Source of the DNA: UKL13-2 sp043744255
GTDB taxonomy: Bacteria > Pseudomonadota > Gammaproteobacteria > Burkholderiales > Usitatibacteraceae
Length of the DNA: 64,000 bases
Assembly (NCBI GenBank): GCA_043744255.1
Contig: JAYTVA010000051.1
Location: forward strand, 1-64,000
Direction of reading: 5' to 3'
The notes below the pieces were generated by a model. It did no database searches. It was not told where the DNA came from and saw only the letters and a program-made list of their open reading frames with translations. Of this stretch, positions 50,054 through 58,677 are shown piece after piece. The translations under genes were made by a program, and so were the position numbers. Positions within the stretch are counted from its first letter, which is position 1, and each line of letters begins with the position of its first letter.

Positions 50054-52519
50054 TTACTCCGCCGCCAGTGCTTCGCGACGCCAGTCTTCGCTATGCGCCA
50101 CCGCCAAGCCGAAGTCTTTATCAAAGTCATCGACCCGGACAACTTCCACTGTCATCAGGCGCGCGCGCTTCCATTGCGCGAGTTCAGTTTCGCTGATCAC
50201 CGATAGCTTCATCGCTTCTTCGCATTGCGCTTCGAGACCCCGTGCGCTGAGGCGGCCACCTTTTTGTGCGGCGCGAACTTTGGCCTCTACCGGCTCGGCG
50301 GTGACGACCGCATTCATGGTGGCGTTCAAGTGCCCCATGATGTCGCGTTCGTCATTGGGCAGATACATCCCGGCGATCAGGCGATCACGCGCGGCCGATG
50401 GCGTAATCAATAGCTTCGCAACCTCGTGTCCCATCGCATCGGTCGGCTGGATGAGCGTCATGCCTTTGGGGAACACCAGAAAGCGCAGAACCCACGCGAC
50501 TGGGCGATTTGGGAAGTTTTCGATGATGCCGTCAATCGCCACTTGCATACGAAATGCGCAATCGTAGAGCGCCCATTTCAACAGCGGCAATTCGTCCTTT
50601 TGCTGGCCGCGTTCGTCGTAGAATTTGAGCGCGCATGAGGCCAGATAGAGATTTGAGAGCACATCACCCAAACGTGCGGAAAGCTTTTCTTTGCGCTTCA
50701 ATGATCCGCCGATGATGAACATCGAGGTATCGGCGAGCAGCGCAAATGCGGAAGAGAAGCGCGTCATCTGTTGGTAGTAGCGCTTGGTATCGACACAGGC
50801 GGGTGCAGCCATGCCGACGCCGCCGGTGAGCCCCATCCAAAGGGAGCGCGCGGCATTCGAGACGGTGAATTTGATATGACCCCAAAATGCTTCGTCGAAA
50901 TCATCCACCACATCAGCGCGTGCGGCTTTCATTTCTTTCAACACCCACGGGTGACAACGAATTGCGCCTTGACCGAAGATGATGAGCGAGCGTGTGAGAA
51001 TGTTGGCACCCTCCACCGTGATCGCAATCGGCACCTGCTGATACGCGCGCCCCAAATAATTATTTGGCCCCATGCAAATGCCCTTGCCGCCGTGAATATC
51101 CATGGCGTCGTTAATCACCATGCGCATACGTTCGGTGGAATGGTATTTGGAAATTGCCGAGAGTACCGACGGCTTCTCGCCGAGATCGAGTGCACCGGCG
51201 GTGATGGTGCGGGTTGCGTCCATCACATAAGTCATCGCGCCGATGCGTGCCAACGGCTCTTCGATACCTTCAAATTTGCCAATTGGCATTTTGAATTGTT
51301 GCCGCACGCGCGCATACGCCCCGGATGCGAAGCTCGCGACTTTACCGGCGGCAATCGACTGCGCGGGCAAAGAAATCGAGCGCCCTGCGGCCAAACATTC
51401 CATCAACATACGCCAGCCTTGCCCGAGCATCGGCTGCCCACCAATCACCCAATCCATCGGAATGAACACGTCCTTGCCCCAGTTTGGGCCGTTCATGAAC
51501 GCGGCGTTGAGAGTCATGTGACGACGACCGATATGTACACCCTTGGTAGCAGTGGGAATCAGCGCGCAAGTAATGCCGAGGTCGAGTTGTTCGCCAAGAA
51601 TTTTGTCGGGGTCATAGACCTTGAACGCGAGACCTAACAGGGTGGCGATCGGGCCGAGTGTGATGTAACGCTTCTCCCACGTAACACGCAGCCCAAGCGT
51701 CTCTTTGCCTTCCCACATTTCTTTGCAGACGATACCGCGATCCGGCATCGAGGCAGCATCCGATCCAGCCTCGGGTGCGGTCAACGCGAAGCACGGAATA
51801 TCCAACCCTTTGGCAAGGCGCGGCAGGTAGTGTGCCTTCTGTTCTTTGGTGCCGTAGTGCATCAACAACTCACCGGGGCCGAGCGAATTCGGCACCATCA
51901 CCGACACTGCGGCGGTCGCCGAGCGCGTGGAAATTTTCATGACGACTTGGCTATGGCCGAAAGCTGAAAAGCCTTTGCCGCCGTACTCTTTGGGAATAAT
52001 CATGCCGAGAAAACCATTGTCCTTGATGAATTTCCAGACATGCGGTTCCAGGTCTTGTAGCTCGTGCGTGGTTTTCCATTCGTCAATCATCGAACAGAGT
52101 TCATTGGTCGGACCATCAACAAACGCCTGCTCCTCAGCGGTCAACGTCGCCTTCGGCACGTTCAGCCATTTGTTCCAATCGGGTTTGCCGGAAAACAGAT
52201 CGCCGTCCCACCACACGGTGCCTGCCTCCAGTGCTTCCTGCTCGGTCTGCGACATTTGCGGCAGTACCTTTTTGTACAACGCAAAAATCGGCGTCGTCAA
52301 AAATCCCATGCGGATCGCCTTCACATTGGCGATCAGCGCGACCGCGCAGAATACGAACCAAGCGACGCCCGCGAGCGCGCCACCGAGCGTGCCGGTGATG
52401 GTTGCTGCCGCCAGCGCAATGCCAAGTACCGCAGTCCACACGGCCGCACTCGATGCGCGATACGCCAGCACCCACACAAGCGCAATCGAGACGACGGCGA
52501 GAATGATCGAGATCCACAT
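50054..52519 (-). CDS. fadE: Acyl-CoA dehydrogenase FadE
   Basis: An 821-residue flavoprotein that introduces the first double bond in beta-oxidation of medium- and long-chain acyl-CoA. The length matches E. coli FadE (about 814). N-terminal hydrophobic helices (residues 3-70) precede the dehydrogenase domains (GSDAASMPDRGIVCK, AINDAMDIHGGKGICMGPNN-like region) and a C-terminal DUF1974 domain (LLITPSAARDRLIAGMYLP). It lies between the TetR regulator and the FadI-like thiolase in one leftward operon, probably controlled by the regulator. Confidence 0.95.
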   Translation of the reverse strand: MWISIILAVVSIALVWVLAYRASSAAVWTAVLGIALAAATITGTLGGALAGVAWFVFCAVALIANVKAIRMGFLTTPIFALYKKVLPQMSQTEQEALEAGTVWWDGDLFSGKPDWNKWLNVPKATLTAEEQAFVDGPTNELCSMIDEWKTTHELQDLEPHVWKFIKDNGFLGMIIPKEYGGKGFSAFGHSQVVMKISTRSATAAVSVMVPNSLGPGELLMHYGTKEQKAHYLPRLAKGLDIPCFALTAPEAGSDAASMPDRGIVCKEMWEGKETLGLRVTWEKRYITLGPIATLLGLAFKVYDPDKILGEQLDLGITCALIPTATKGVHIGRRHMTLNAAFMNGPNWGKDVFIPMDWVIGGQPMLGQGWRMLMECLAAGRSISLPAQSIAAGKVASFASGAYARVRQQFKMPIGKFEGIEEPLARIGAMTYVMDATRTITAGALDLGEKPSVLSAISKYHSTERMRMVINDAMDIHGGKGICMGPNNYLGRAYQQVPIAITVEGANILTRSLIIFGQGAIRCHPWVLKEMKAARADVVDDFDEAFWGHIKFTVSNAARSLWMGLTGGVGMAAPACVDTKRYYQQMTRFSSAFALLADTSMFIIGGSLKRKEKLSARLGDVLSNLYLASCALKFYDERGQQKDELPLLKWALYDCAFRMQVAIDGIIENFPNRPVAWVLRFLVFPKGMTLIQPTDAMGHEVAKLLITPSAARDRLIAGMYLPNDERDIMGHLNATMNAVVTAEPVEAKVRAAQKGGRLSARGLEAQCEEAMKLSVISETELAQWKRARLMTVEVVRVDDFDKDFGLAVAHSEDWRREALAAE

Positions 52520-52557
52520 AATTGGTAACTCCTTAGTTCAAGTTGCGGTGATTCAAA

Positions 52558-53289
52558 TCAAGCTTCGGCAAACCACTGATGCGCATCGCTGGCATCGGTC
52601 ATCGGGGCGCGCAGGCCAGCGGCGAGAAATGGCGCTAGGCGTTTCAACAACAGCTCATCGTTGTGGGCTTCGTCGGGATGAAATTGCGCAATCATTTTCA
52701 GCGCGTCGGTACCAGCCAACGTGTACGACAACGCGCCCATGACGAAATGCAGGCGCCACGAGACTTCTTCGCGCGGCAGATGTGGCAACGCGCGACCAAA
52801 CGCGGCACGGAAGCGCGCGATCATTTCGGCGTATTGGTTCGATAACAGTTCGCGAATGAACGGCGCGGGGTCGGCGTACGCGCGCCCAAGCAAACGCAAA
52901 AAATTCTTGCCACCTTGCTCGTGATCGCGCGCGAGTTTTAGCGCCGGGATGAACATCGCCGAAATAATTTTTTCGCAGGTCAGCGCCTGCGCGCCTGCGG
53001 CGGTTTCGTAATTAGTGAGTAGCTGCATGCGATCACGATTCATCGGGTCAAGCCGACGCGTCAGCACCGCTTGAAACAATTCTTCTTTCGAACCGAAATG
53101 GTAGTTTGCTGCGGCGAGATTAACGGACGCCGCCGTGGTGATGAGCCGCAGCGAAGTCGCCTCGAAGCCATGTTCCATAAACAGCTCTTCGGCGGCATCG
53201 AGAATGCGCGATTTGGTATCCACTTCGACGGATTTTTCGCTGGCAGACTCGACGGGCTTGCCGCTGCGGGGAACGATGGAGATTGCCAT
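52558..53289 (-). CDS. TetR-family regulator of the fatty-acid genes (PsrA-like)
   Basis: A 243-residue repressor-type regulator. The helix-turn-helix region is visible as EATSLRLITTAASVNLAAAN followed by YHFGSKEELFQAVL, and the C-terminal ligand domain is similar to PsrA/FadR-type regulators. It lies 38 bases upstream of fadE. A PsrA-type box (CAAAC-N4-GTTTG) sits 39 bases before its start codon. It probably represses its own operon until long-chain acyl ligands bind. Naming it PsrA is inference from the box and neighbours. Confidence 0.85.
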   Translation of the reverse strand: MAISIVPRSGKPVESASEKSVEVDTKSRILDAAEELFMEHGFEATSLRLITTAASVNLAAANYHFGSKEELFQAVLTRRLDPMNRDRMQLLTNYETAAGAQALTCEKIISAMFIPALKLARDHEQGGKNFLRLLGRAYADPAPFIRELLSNQYAEMIARFRAAFGRALPHLPREEVSWRLHFVMGALSYTLAGTDALKMIAQFHPDEAHNDELLLKRLAPFLAAGLRAPMTDASDAHQWFAEA

Positions 53290-53325
53290 GGCGCTGGGGG
53301 TCGGGGAGCGGGGTGAAATCTAGAA

Positions 53326-53343
53326 TTCAAACAAGCGTTTGAA
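53326..53343. promoter_or_regulatory. PsrA-type operator
   Basis: TTCAAAC-AAGC-GTTTGAA, a perfect 7+7 palindrome, contains the CAAAC-N4-GTTTG core that matches the published PsrA consensus pattern. It lies 37 bases upstream of the TetR gene, where autorepression would be expected. No second perfect copy was seen before the other fad genes. Confidence 0.6.
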
Positions 53344-53473
53344 ACTAGCGTATTACTTCGGGGGTTTGGTGTCAATGGGAAATTGATTGCTCGATGACCC
53401 TTTGGCGATAGGTCGTTTATTGGCATGCATTTACAGCCATTTATGCTTGGTGAAGCCCGTGAATAATTGACTC

Positions 53474-53582
53474 TGTCATTCCGAGTCGTTCTAACGAGGA
53501 ATCTGCTGTGGCCGGTAAAAACGCCAATGAGCGACCCAGACGAAACGCAGATTCCTCGCAAGAGCGGCTCGCAATGGCAGTG
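53474..53582. repeat. TGTCATTCCGAG palindromic repeat, copy C
   Basis: About 109 bp. It shares the start TGTCATTCCGAG and the CGAGGAATCTGC / GCAGATTCCTCG arms with copies at 48463 and 48630, ending GGCAGTG. The centre is longer. Confidence 0.7.
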
Positions 53583-53621
53583 ATGTATTGCGCGCTGCAA
53601 CAAGGTCGATGCGTAGCTTGG

Positions 53622-53690
53622 TAGGGTGGGCAAAGCGCAGCGTGCCCACGGGCCGGTCGCACCGCACAAACCTGTTTGCCTACCCACCCC
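53622..53690. repeat. TAGGGTGGGCAAAGC repeat, second copy
   Basis: Begins TAGGGTGGGCAAAGC and closes with TGCCTACCCACCCC, an inverted structure like the element at 3263-3358. Confidence 0.55.
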
Positions 53691-53761
53691 CGCGATGGTA
53701 ATGTGCCAGCCTCACTGACCTTTCTGCTGATTTTTCCACTGATTTTTTCACCACCCCCCCA

Positions 53762-55756
53762 ATGAATCCTCGCGCCCGCATCACCCTCATTACACTCGCT
53801 CTCGCTTCAACACTCGCCACCGCCGCACCCGGCGTCGATCCCAGCCTGTTCGACACCAGCGCGGCCGCCTGCGATGACTTCTATCGCTACGCCACCGGCA
53901 AATGGCAGGACGTGAGCAAAATTCCTGACGACCGTGCGCGCTGGGGTTCGTTTGATGAAATTGATGAGCGCAATCGCGCGGTCTTGAAAGAAGTGCTGAG
54001 CGCTGCGGCGACGGCTGCGCCCGGAACCTTGAAACGCAAGCTCGGAGATTTCTATGCAAGCGGCCTGCATGCGGATAAGACCGACACGAAGGTGTCACTC
54101 AACACCGCACTACAACCCACGCGTAGCAACGAAAATCTAGCTACCGTGCTCGCCAAGTTGCATCAACAAGGCACCACCGCTGGTTTTAGTTTCGCCATTC
54201 GCCAAGACCAGAAAAATTCCGCGCGCTACATCGTGCAGTTGTTCCAAGGTGGTCTTGGCCTACCGGAGCGCGAATATTATTTTTCCAAGGACGAGCGCAG
54301 TCAGAAGCAACGCGAGGCCTATGTCGCGCACATCGCGAAGATGCTCACGCTGGCGGGCGTCGCCGATGCGGCGAACGTTGCGCAACACATCATGCGACTG
54401 GAGACCGCACTCGCGGAAGCGTCGATGACCCGCGTCGATGCGCGCGATCCGGACAAGACTTATAACTTGAAGACCCTCGCCGAGTTGCAGGCGCTCGCAC
54501 CGAATGTTCAGTGGCGCGATTTCTTTTCAACGCTCAACATCGCCAACCCCGGCGACATCAACATCGGTCAACCGAAATTTTTTGCGGCACTGTCCGACTT
54601 GGCGAAGGCAACCCCACCCACAACGTGGCGCGCCTATCACCAGTGGCATGCGTTACGCACGCTCGCACCGAGCATGGGTGGCCAATTCGAGCAGGAAAAT
54701 TTCGCATTCTTCGGCAAACTGTTGAGCGGGGTCGAGGCGATGGAGCCGCAGGCCAAGCGGGTCGCGGCAACCATTGATCGCACCATGGGTGAGGCGCTCG
54801 GACAATTGTACGTGGAGCGCACGTTCTCGCTGACCGCGAAAACGAAGGCACTCGATCTCGTCAAAAACGTGCGGCTGGCCATGCGCGAACGTATTCAGGC
54901 GCTCGACTGGATGAGTGCGGAGACCAAGCAAGAAGCGACCACGAAGCTCGATGCCATCGCGGTCAAGATCGGCTATCCCGATAAATGGAAAGACTACTCG
55001 GCGGTCGAGATCAAAGAAAACGATTATCTAGGCAACGTGATGCGCGCTACCCGCGTGGAGTTTCAGCGGCAAGTGGATCGCTTGGGCAAACCGATTGACC
55101 GCAGCCTGTGGTCGATGTCGCCGTCTACCGTGAACGCGTATTACAACGCGAGCGTGAATGAAATCGTGTTCCCTGCCGGCATTTTGCAAGCGCCGTTCTT
55201 TGATGAGCGTGCGGATGACGCGTCGAACTATGGCGGCATCGGCATGGTGATCGGCCACGAACTCACCCACGGATTCGATGATCGTGGTCGCAAGTTCGAC
55301 GCCATCGGTAATCGGCGCGATTGGTGGACACCTGAAGACGCGAAGCGCTACACCGCGAAGGCGGATGCGATTGCCAAACAGTACGATGCATTCACGCCGT
55401 TGCCGGGCATGAACATCAATGGCCGCGCCACACTCGGGGAAAACATCGCCGATTTCGGCGGCTTGCGCGTGGCTTATCTCGGCTTGCAGAAGGCGGAGGT
55501 TGGCGATAAGGAAGTCGGCAGGAAAATCAGCAATCTCAGCGCTGAACAACGCTTCTTCATCAACTACGCGCAATCATGGCGGCAGAGCATGCGCGAAGCC
55601 GAATTACGCAAGCGCTTATTGACCGACGCGCACTCACCCGCACGCTTTCGCGTGCTGGGTCCACTCGGAAATCTACCGGAATTTCAGCAGGCGTTTAGCT
55701 GCAAAACGGGCGACAAGATGTTGCGCGTAGCGGGCGATCAGGTGAACGTTTGGTAG
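53762..55756 (+). CDS. M13-family zinc metallopeptidase (PepO-like)
   Basis: A 664-residue secreted neprilysin-type peptidase. The signal peptide (TLALASTLATA) is followed by the M13 N-terminal domain (CDDFYRYATGKWQD). The catalytic zinc site HELTH is at residues 499-503 with third ligand Glu560 in GENIADFGG. The C-terminal NxYY-type segments (VNAYYNASVNEIVFPAGIL) and the final CKTGDKM are family hallmarks. It probably degrades peptides in the periplasm or outside the cell. It converges on the DUF11-repeat gene. Confidence 0.95.
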   Translation: MNPRARITLITLALASTLATAAPGVDPSLFDTSAAACDDFYRYATGKWQDVSKIPDDRARWGSFDEIDERNRAVLKEVLSAAATAAPGTLKRKLGDFYASGLHADKTDTKVSLNTALQPTRSNENLATVLAKLHQQGTTAGFSFAIRQDQKNSARYIVQLFQGGLGLPEREYYFSKDERSQKQREAYVAHIAKMLTLAGVADAANVAQHIMRLETALAEASMTRVDARDPDKTYNLKTLAELQALAPNVQWRDFFSTLNIANPGDINIGQPKFFAALSDLAKATPPTTWRAYHQWHALRTLAPSMGGQFEQENFAFFGKLLSGVEAMEPQAKRVAATIDRTMGEALGQLYVERTFSLTAKTKALDLVKNVRLAMRERIQALDWMSAETKQEATTKLDAIAVKIGYPDKWKDYSAVEIKENDYLGNVMRATRVEFQRQVDRLGKPIDRSLWSMSPSTVNAYYNASVNEIVFPAGILQAPFFDERADDASNYGGIGMVIGHELTHGFDDRGRKFDAIGNRRDWWTPEDAKRYTAKADAIAKQYDAFTPLPGMNINGRATLGENIADFGGLRVAYLGLQKAEVGDKEVGRKISNLSAEQRFFINYAQSWRQSMREAELRKRLLTDAHSPARFRVLGPLGNLPEFQQAFSCKTGDKMLRVAGDQVNVW

Positions 55757-55814
55757 CGCGCTTTGCAGTAAAGTACCAATAACGACGCGGTGTTTCGCCA
55801 AATTTTCGCCGCGA

Positions 55815-58226
55815 TTAGCTGCCGGTCGCGGTGACGTTGGCAACCACGCGCAAGATCAATGACCCGCCCGCAGGTAGCGTCGGAATTACGATGCCACCAC
55901 CGGTGAGGGTGGGTATGGTCAGCAGACCCGCCGCCGGACACACCGCGCCGAGCAGTGGCGACACGCAGGTTACCGAGGTGGCAGTGAGTCCGGGCACAAC
56001 AGGGTCACGAACCGTTGCGCCGTCAGCTGCGCTGGGGCCAGTGTTGGTGATGAGCAAATCGTAGGTCGTGGTGCCGCCTGCGGTGACAAACGCGGTGTTA
56101 TCCGTCTTGGTGATCTTAAGATCGATGATGAACTGCACCAAAGTGCCTGCGGAAGCGTTGTTAGTACCCGGGGTGTAAGTGACGCTCGCCTGATTGACAT
56201 ATAGCGTCGTAGGGTTCGGTGGTACTGCCGCACCAACCACCGCACGGAAGGTGACGGTGGCGGTGGCACCCACCGCCAGCGTTTGCGCGCCAAAATTCCA
56301 GATGACCTCTTCTCGATTCAGCCCGTTGTAGGGGGAGGTAGTCGTTGGCGCATTGACCGTCGGCGTGACCGTCGTCAGCCCGGTGAACAGACTGGAGCCG
56401 GTCACAAAATTGAAGCGCTGATTGGCGAGTGTGCCCCCCGCTGAAGGCAGGTAATCGCGCAGCACAATCGTTGATGCGGCTGCACTCCCCGTGTTGGTGA
56501 TGGTCAGCGTGTAAGTGGCCTCTTGCCCCGGCGCAACCCGTGCAGGTGATGAGCTTTTCGTCATCGCCAGAAATGCCGTATTGACGACGGCGGACACCGC
56601 CTTCGAGGTCAGGCCCGCGGGTAGCGCTGTGCTGACGAGCTTGCTGGTGTTGGTCACGGTGGTACCGGCCGCTGCGTTGGTCTGCACATCAAACTCAACG
56701 CTACCACCGGCTCCTGCTACGAGCGTGGCGATGGTTTGGAACGAGAAGGTGCCACCGGCGACGGGCGCAGCCGGCGAAATCGGCAGAATGTTGGGTCCGG
56801 TCACAACCACGACGTTGCTCACTGAGCCTGCACCCGTTTGAGTGGGAAGGGTGTCGGAAAGCACCACATTGGATTGCGAACCTGCACCGGAGTTGAAGTA
56901 GGTGATGCGGTAGCGTAGCTTGGCGTTGACGGGAATGGTCGCGCCGTTAGACGGGTTGCACACTAGCGCCGTGTACACGCACACGACTTCTTTGATCAGG
57001 AACAGATTGCTGTTGGTGTCCGCTACGCTGGGCACATGGTATCGCCACGGGTTATCTTTGCCGTCGTCGGCACCACCCGCATCACCGCCAAACACTTCCG
57101 AGAAATTCTGTAGACCCGTGGCGGCTGGGGGTGCCGTCAATTGCAGACTGATTTTGGCGTACTTGATCTGTCCCACAACCAGCTCGCCGATGGCGAAACG
57201 AAGCGCGTTGGTTGACGACGGGAGCGGATTGCTCAGCGACAGCGAGTGGCCAGCTAGTGTGTAGCTGCCGCGAATCGCAAACGGATCAGCGGTCGTTTCC
57301 AAAGAAGTTGAAGACGTGGTTAGCGCCGGACCCGTCGCACGAGTGCCGATGCGCGAGCCAGAATACGAAATACGCTGCCACGGGCCGGTGGTACCGGTGT
57401 AGTCCAGTGGAAAGCCGGTATCGGGACCGGCCACTGGGGAACCCGCGCCGAACGGTGTACCTCCGCTGCCGTTGTTGCTCAAAATTACTTGCGGTGATTG
57501 CGGTGTCCCGCCGGGGAGCGCGCCGCTGCCAAACGCATTGGTCATGCTCGCATCCCACAAGTTGTGAGTGGTGGCGATGTTCGCCGGGTTGCCGACGATG
57601 GTGTCGAGTTGGCCAACGGCGGTCGGGTTGACGAAGTACCCGTTGGTGCCTTGCAAAATGCGGGTGGGATAGGCCGGGAATACGCTGGTGCGAGAATCGG
57701 TCGAGAAAAAGATGCCCGTATCAGCATGCAATTGCGCGAGGCTACCGTTACAGTTAGCACCCTTGCCGTTAGCCGCGCAAAGGCCGGTTGTGTCATATCC
57801 GCCGATTCCGGTATTTGCGAAGACGCCTGAGAACGTGTTCTGCCCACGACCCCATCCGTTGTCGATGCTGCCCGGCAGCGAAGGTGCCACATCGATGTAG
57901 GAAGCGCCTGAAGGTTGCACCATAGACGCACCGACCACGCGCGTGCCCGGCGAAATGTAGTCCGTCACATAGCCCGCAACCCCGACCGTCGCGCCGTTGG
58001 AAACTGGCGTAAATTGAATGATATAGCTCACCACATCGCCTGAGGTAAACCCGGGCGTGCCGCCGGAAGAAATACGATCCTTCAGCAGTTGCACCGACTC
58101 GGGTGCTAAAAATTTTGTCGTCTGCGTTTGCCCGACGCTGTGCGCGCGCGCATCGCGAATGGGCGCGAACGCGATGCCGATTGCGAGCAATAGCGCAAGC
58201 CAAGGGTGGCAATAGTGGCGCTGCAT
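55815..58226 (-). CDS. Large secreted DUF11-repeat protein
   Basis: An 803-residue exported protein (signal peptide LALLLAIGIAFAPIRDARA). The N-terminal half is a Gly/Ser/Thr-rich region with segments such as DYISPGTRVVGASMVQPSGA. The C-terminal half contains three or four DUF11/CARDB-like repeats (TITNTGSAAASTIVLRDYL, LLITNTGPSAADGATVRDP). It ends directly after the last repeat in NVTATGS, with no LPxTG, PEP-CTERM or membrane anchor. It may be an extracellular or surface-attached matrix protein. The start at 58226 was chosen for its signal peptide. Confidence 0.85.
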   Translation of the reverse strand: MQRHYCHPWLALLLAIGIAFAPIRDARAHSVGQTQTTKFLAPESVQLLKDRISSGGTPGFTSGDVVSYIIQFTPVSNGATVGVAGYVTDYISPGTRVVGASMVQPSGASYIDVAPSLPGSIDNGWGRGQNTFSGVFANTGIGGYDTTGLCAANGKGANCNGSLAQLHADTGIFFSTDSRTSVFPAYPTRILQGTNGYFVNPTAVGQLDTIVGNPANIATTHNLWDASMTNAFGSGALPGGTPQSPQVILSNNGSGGTPFGAGSPVAGPDTGFPLDYTGTTGPWQRISYSGSRIGTRATGPALTTSSTSLETTADPFAIRGSYTLAGHSLSLSNPLPSSTNALRFAIGELVVGQIKYAKISLQLTAPPAATGLQNFSEVFGGDAGGADDGKDNPWRYHVPSVADTNSNLFLIKEVVCVYTALVCNPSNGATIPVNAKLRYRITYFNSGAGSQSNVVLSDTLPTQTGAGSVSNVVVVTGPNILPISPAAPVAGGTFSFQTIATLVAGAGGSVEFDVQTNAAAGTTVTNTSKLVSTALPAGLTSKAVSAVVNTAFLAMTKSSSPARVAPGQEATYTLTITNTGSAAASTIVLRDYLPSAGGTLANQRFNFVTGSSLFTGLTTVTPTVNAPTTTSPYNGLNREEVIWNFGAQTLAVGATATVTFRAVVGAAVPPNPTTLYVNQASVTYTPGTNNASAGTLVQFIIDLKITKTDNTAFVTAGGTTTYDLLITNTGPSAADGATVRDPVVPGLTATSVTCVSPLLGAVCPAAGLLTIPTLTGGGIVIPTLPAGGSLILRVVANVTATGS

Positions 58227-58665
58227 GAGGTTTCTTTCTTGGTTTTTTTGTGGGTGATGCGTTGCTGGTGCGCGGAAATACGAGTTAGTGCGTGCGGTGT
58301 GGCTAAAGACTGGTTCGCTACTTTTGCAATTCACAGACGCGCATAACGTGCCGTTGCAAATTGGCTGTCATAGTGTAGTCGATGCGCCTGCTGAGCGCAC
58401 TGATCGCTTTACCGCAAATTTTTGTGCACTCCGGTTCGCGCCAACAACTATTTCGTGCACGCGCGGTCTTGAGAATTTTCCTTTGGCGCGCGTCTTTACG
58501 CACTTAGTATAGGAATTGACATATAAGTCACAATTGATCTGCATCAATACTTTCTGCGCCGACCTTAGTTTATCCCTTTGTTTTTACGATGATTAACAAA
58601 CTGGTCATGAAGCACGCTACGCCAACAACGCCTTGGAGTAAGCTGAAAACACTCACCATCGCTGC
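58227..58665. other. Intergenic region with FNR/ANR box between divergent genes
   Basis: No gene is supported. This 439-base region must contain the promoters of the leftward DUF11-repeat gene and the rightward aidB-like gene. It holds a perfect FNR/ANR site at 58534-58547 and a TTGACA hexamer at 58516-58521. Confidence 0.65.
58534..58547. promoter_or_regulatory. FNR/ANR-type binding site
   Basis: TTGAT-CTGC-ATCAA matches the FNR/ANR consensus (TTGAT-N4-ATCAA) at all ten defined positions. It is centred about 137 bases before the aidB-like start codon. A class II position would put a transcription start near 58582, where a TTTATC -10-like element (58569-58574) lies. Confidence 0.6.
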
Positions 58666-58677
58666 ATGGAGGCATTC

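Larger units (their letters stand above)
53290..53761. other. Intergenic region between divergent genes
   Basis: No gene is supported. It holds the regulator promoter with its PsrA-type box (53326-53343), the third TGTCATTCCGAG repeat (53474-53582) and a TAGGGTGGGCAAAGC repeat (53622-53690). The last 60 bases lead into the M13 peptidase gene. Confidence 0.65.

Noticed and set aside
50771..51637. Long antisense frame inside fadE (288 codons)
   Set aside because: It lies wholly within the confident fadE gene; GC-rich coding DNA often leaves such frames open.
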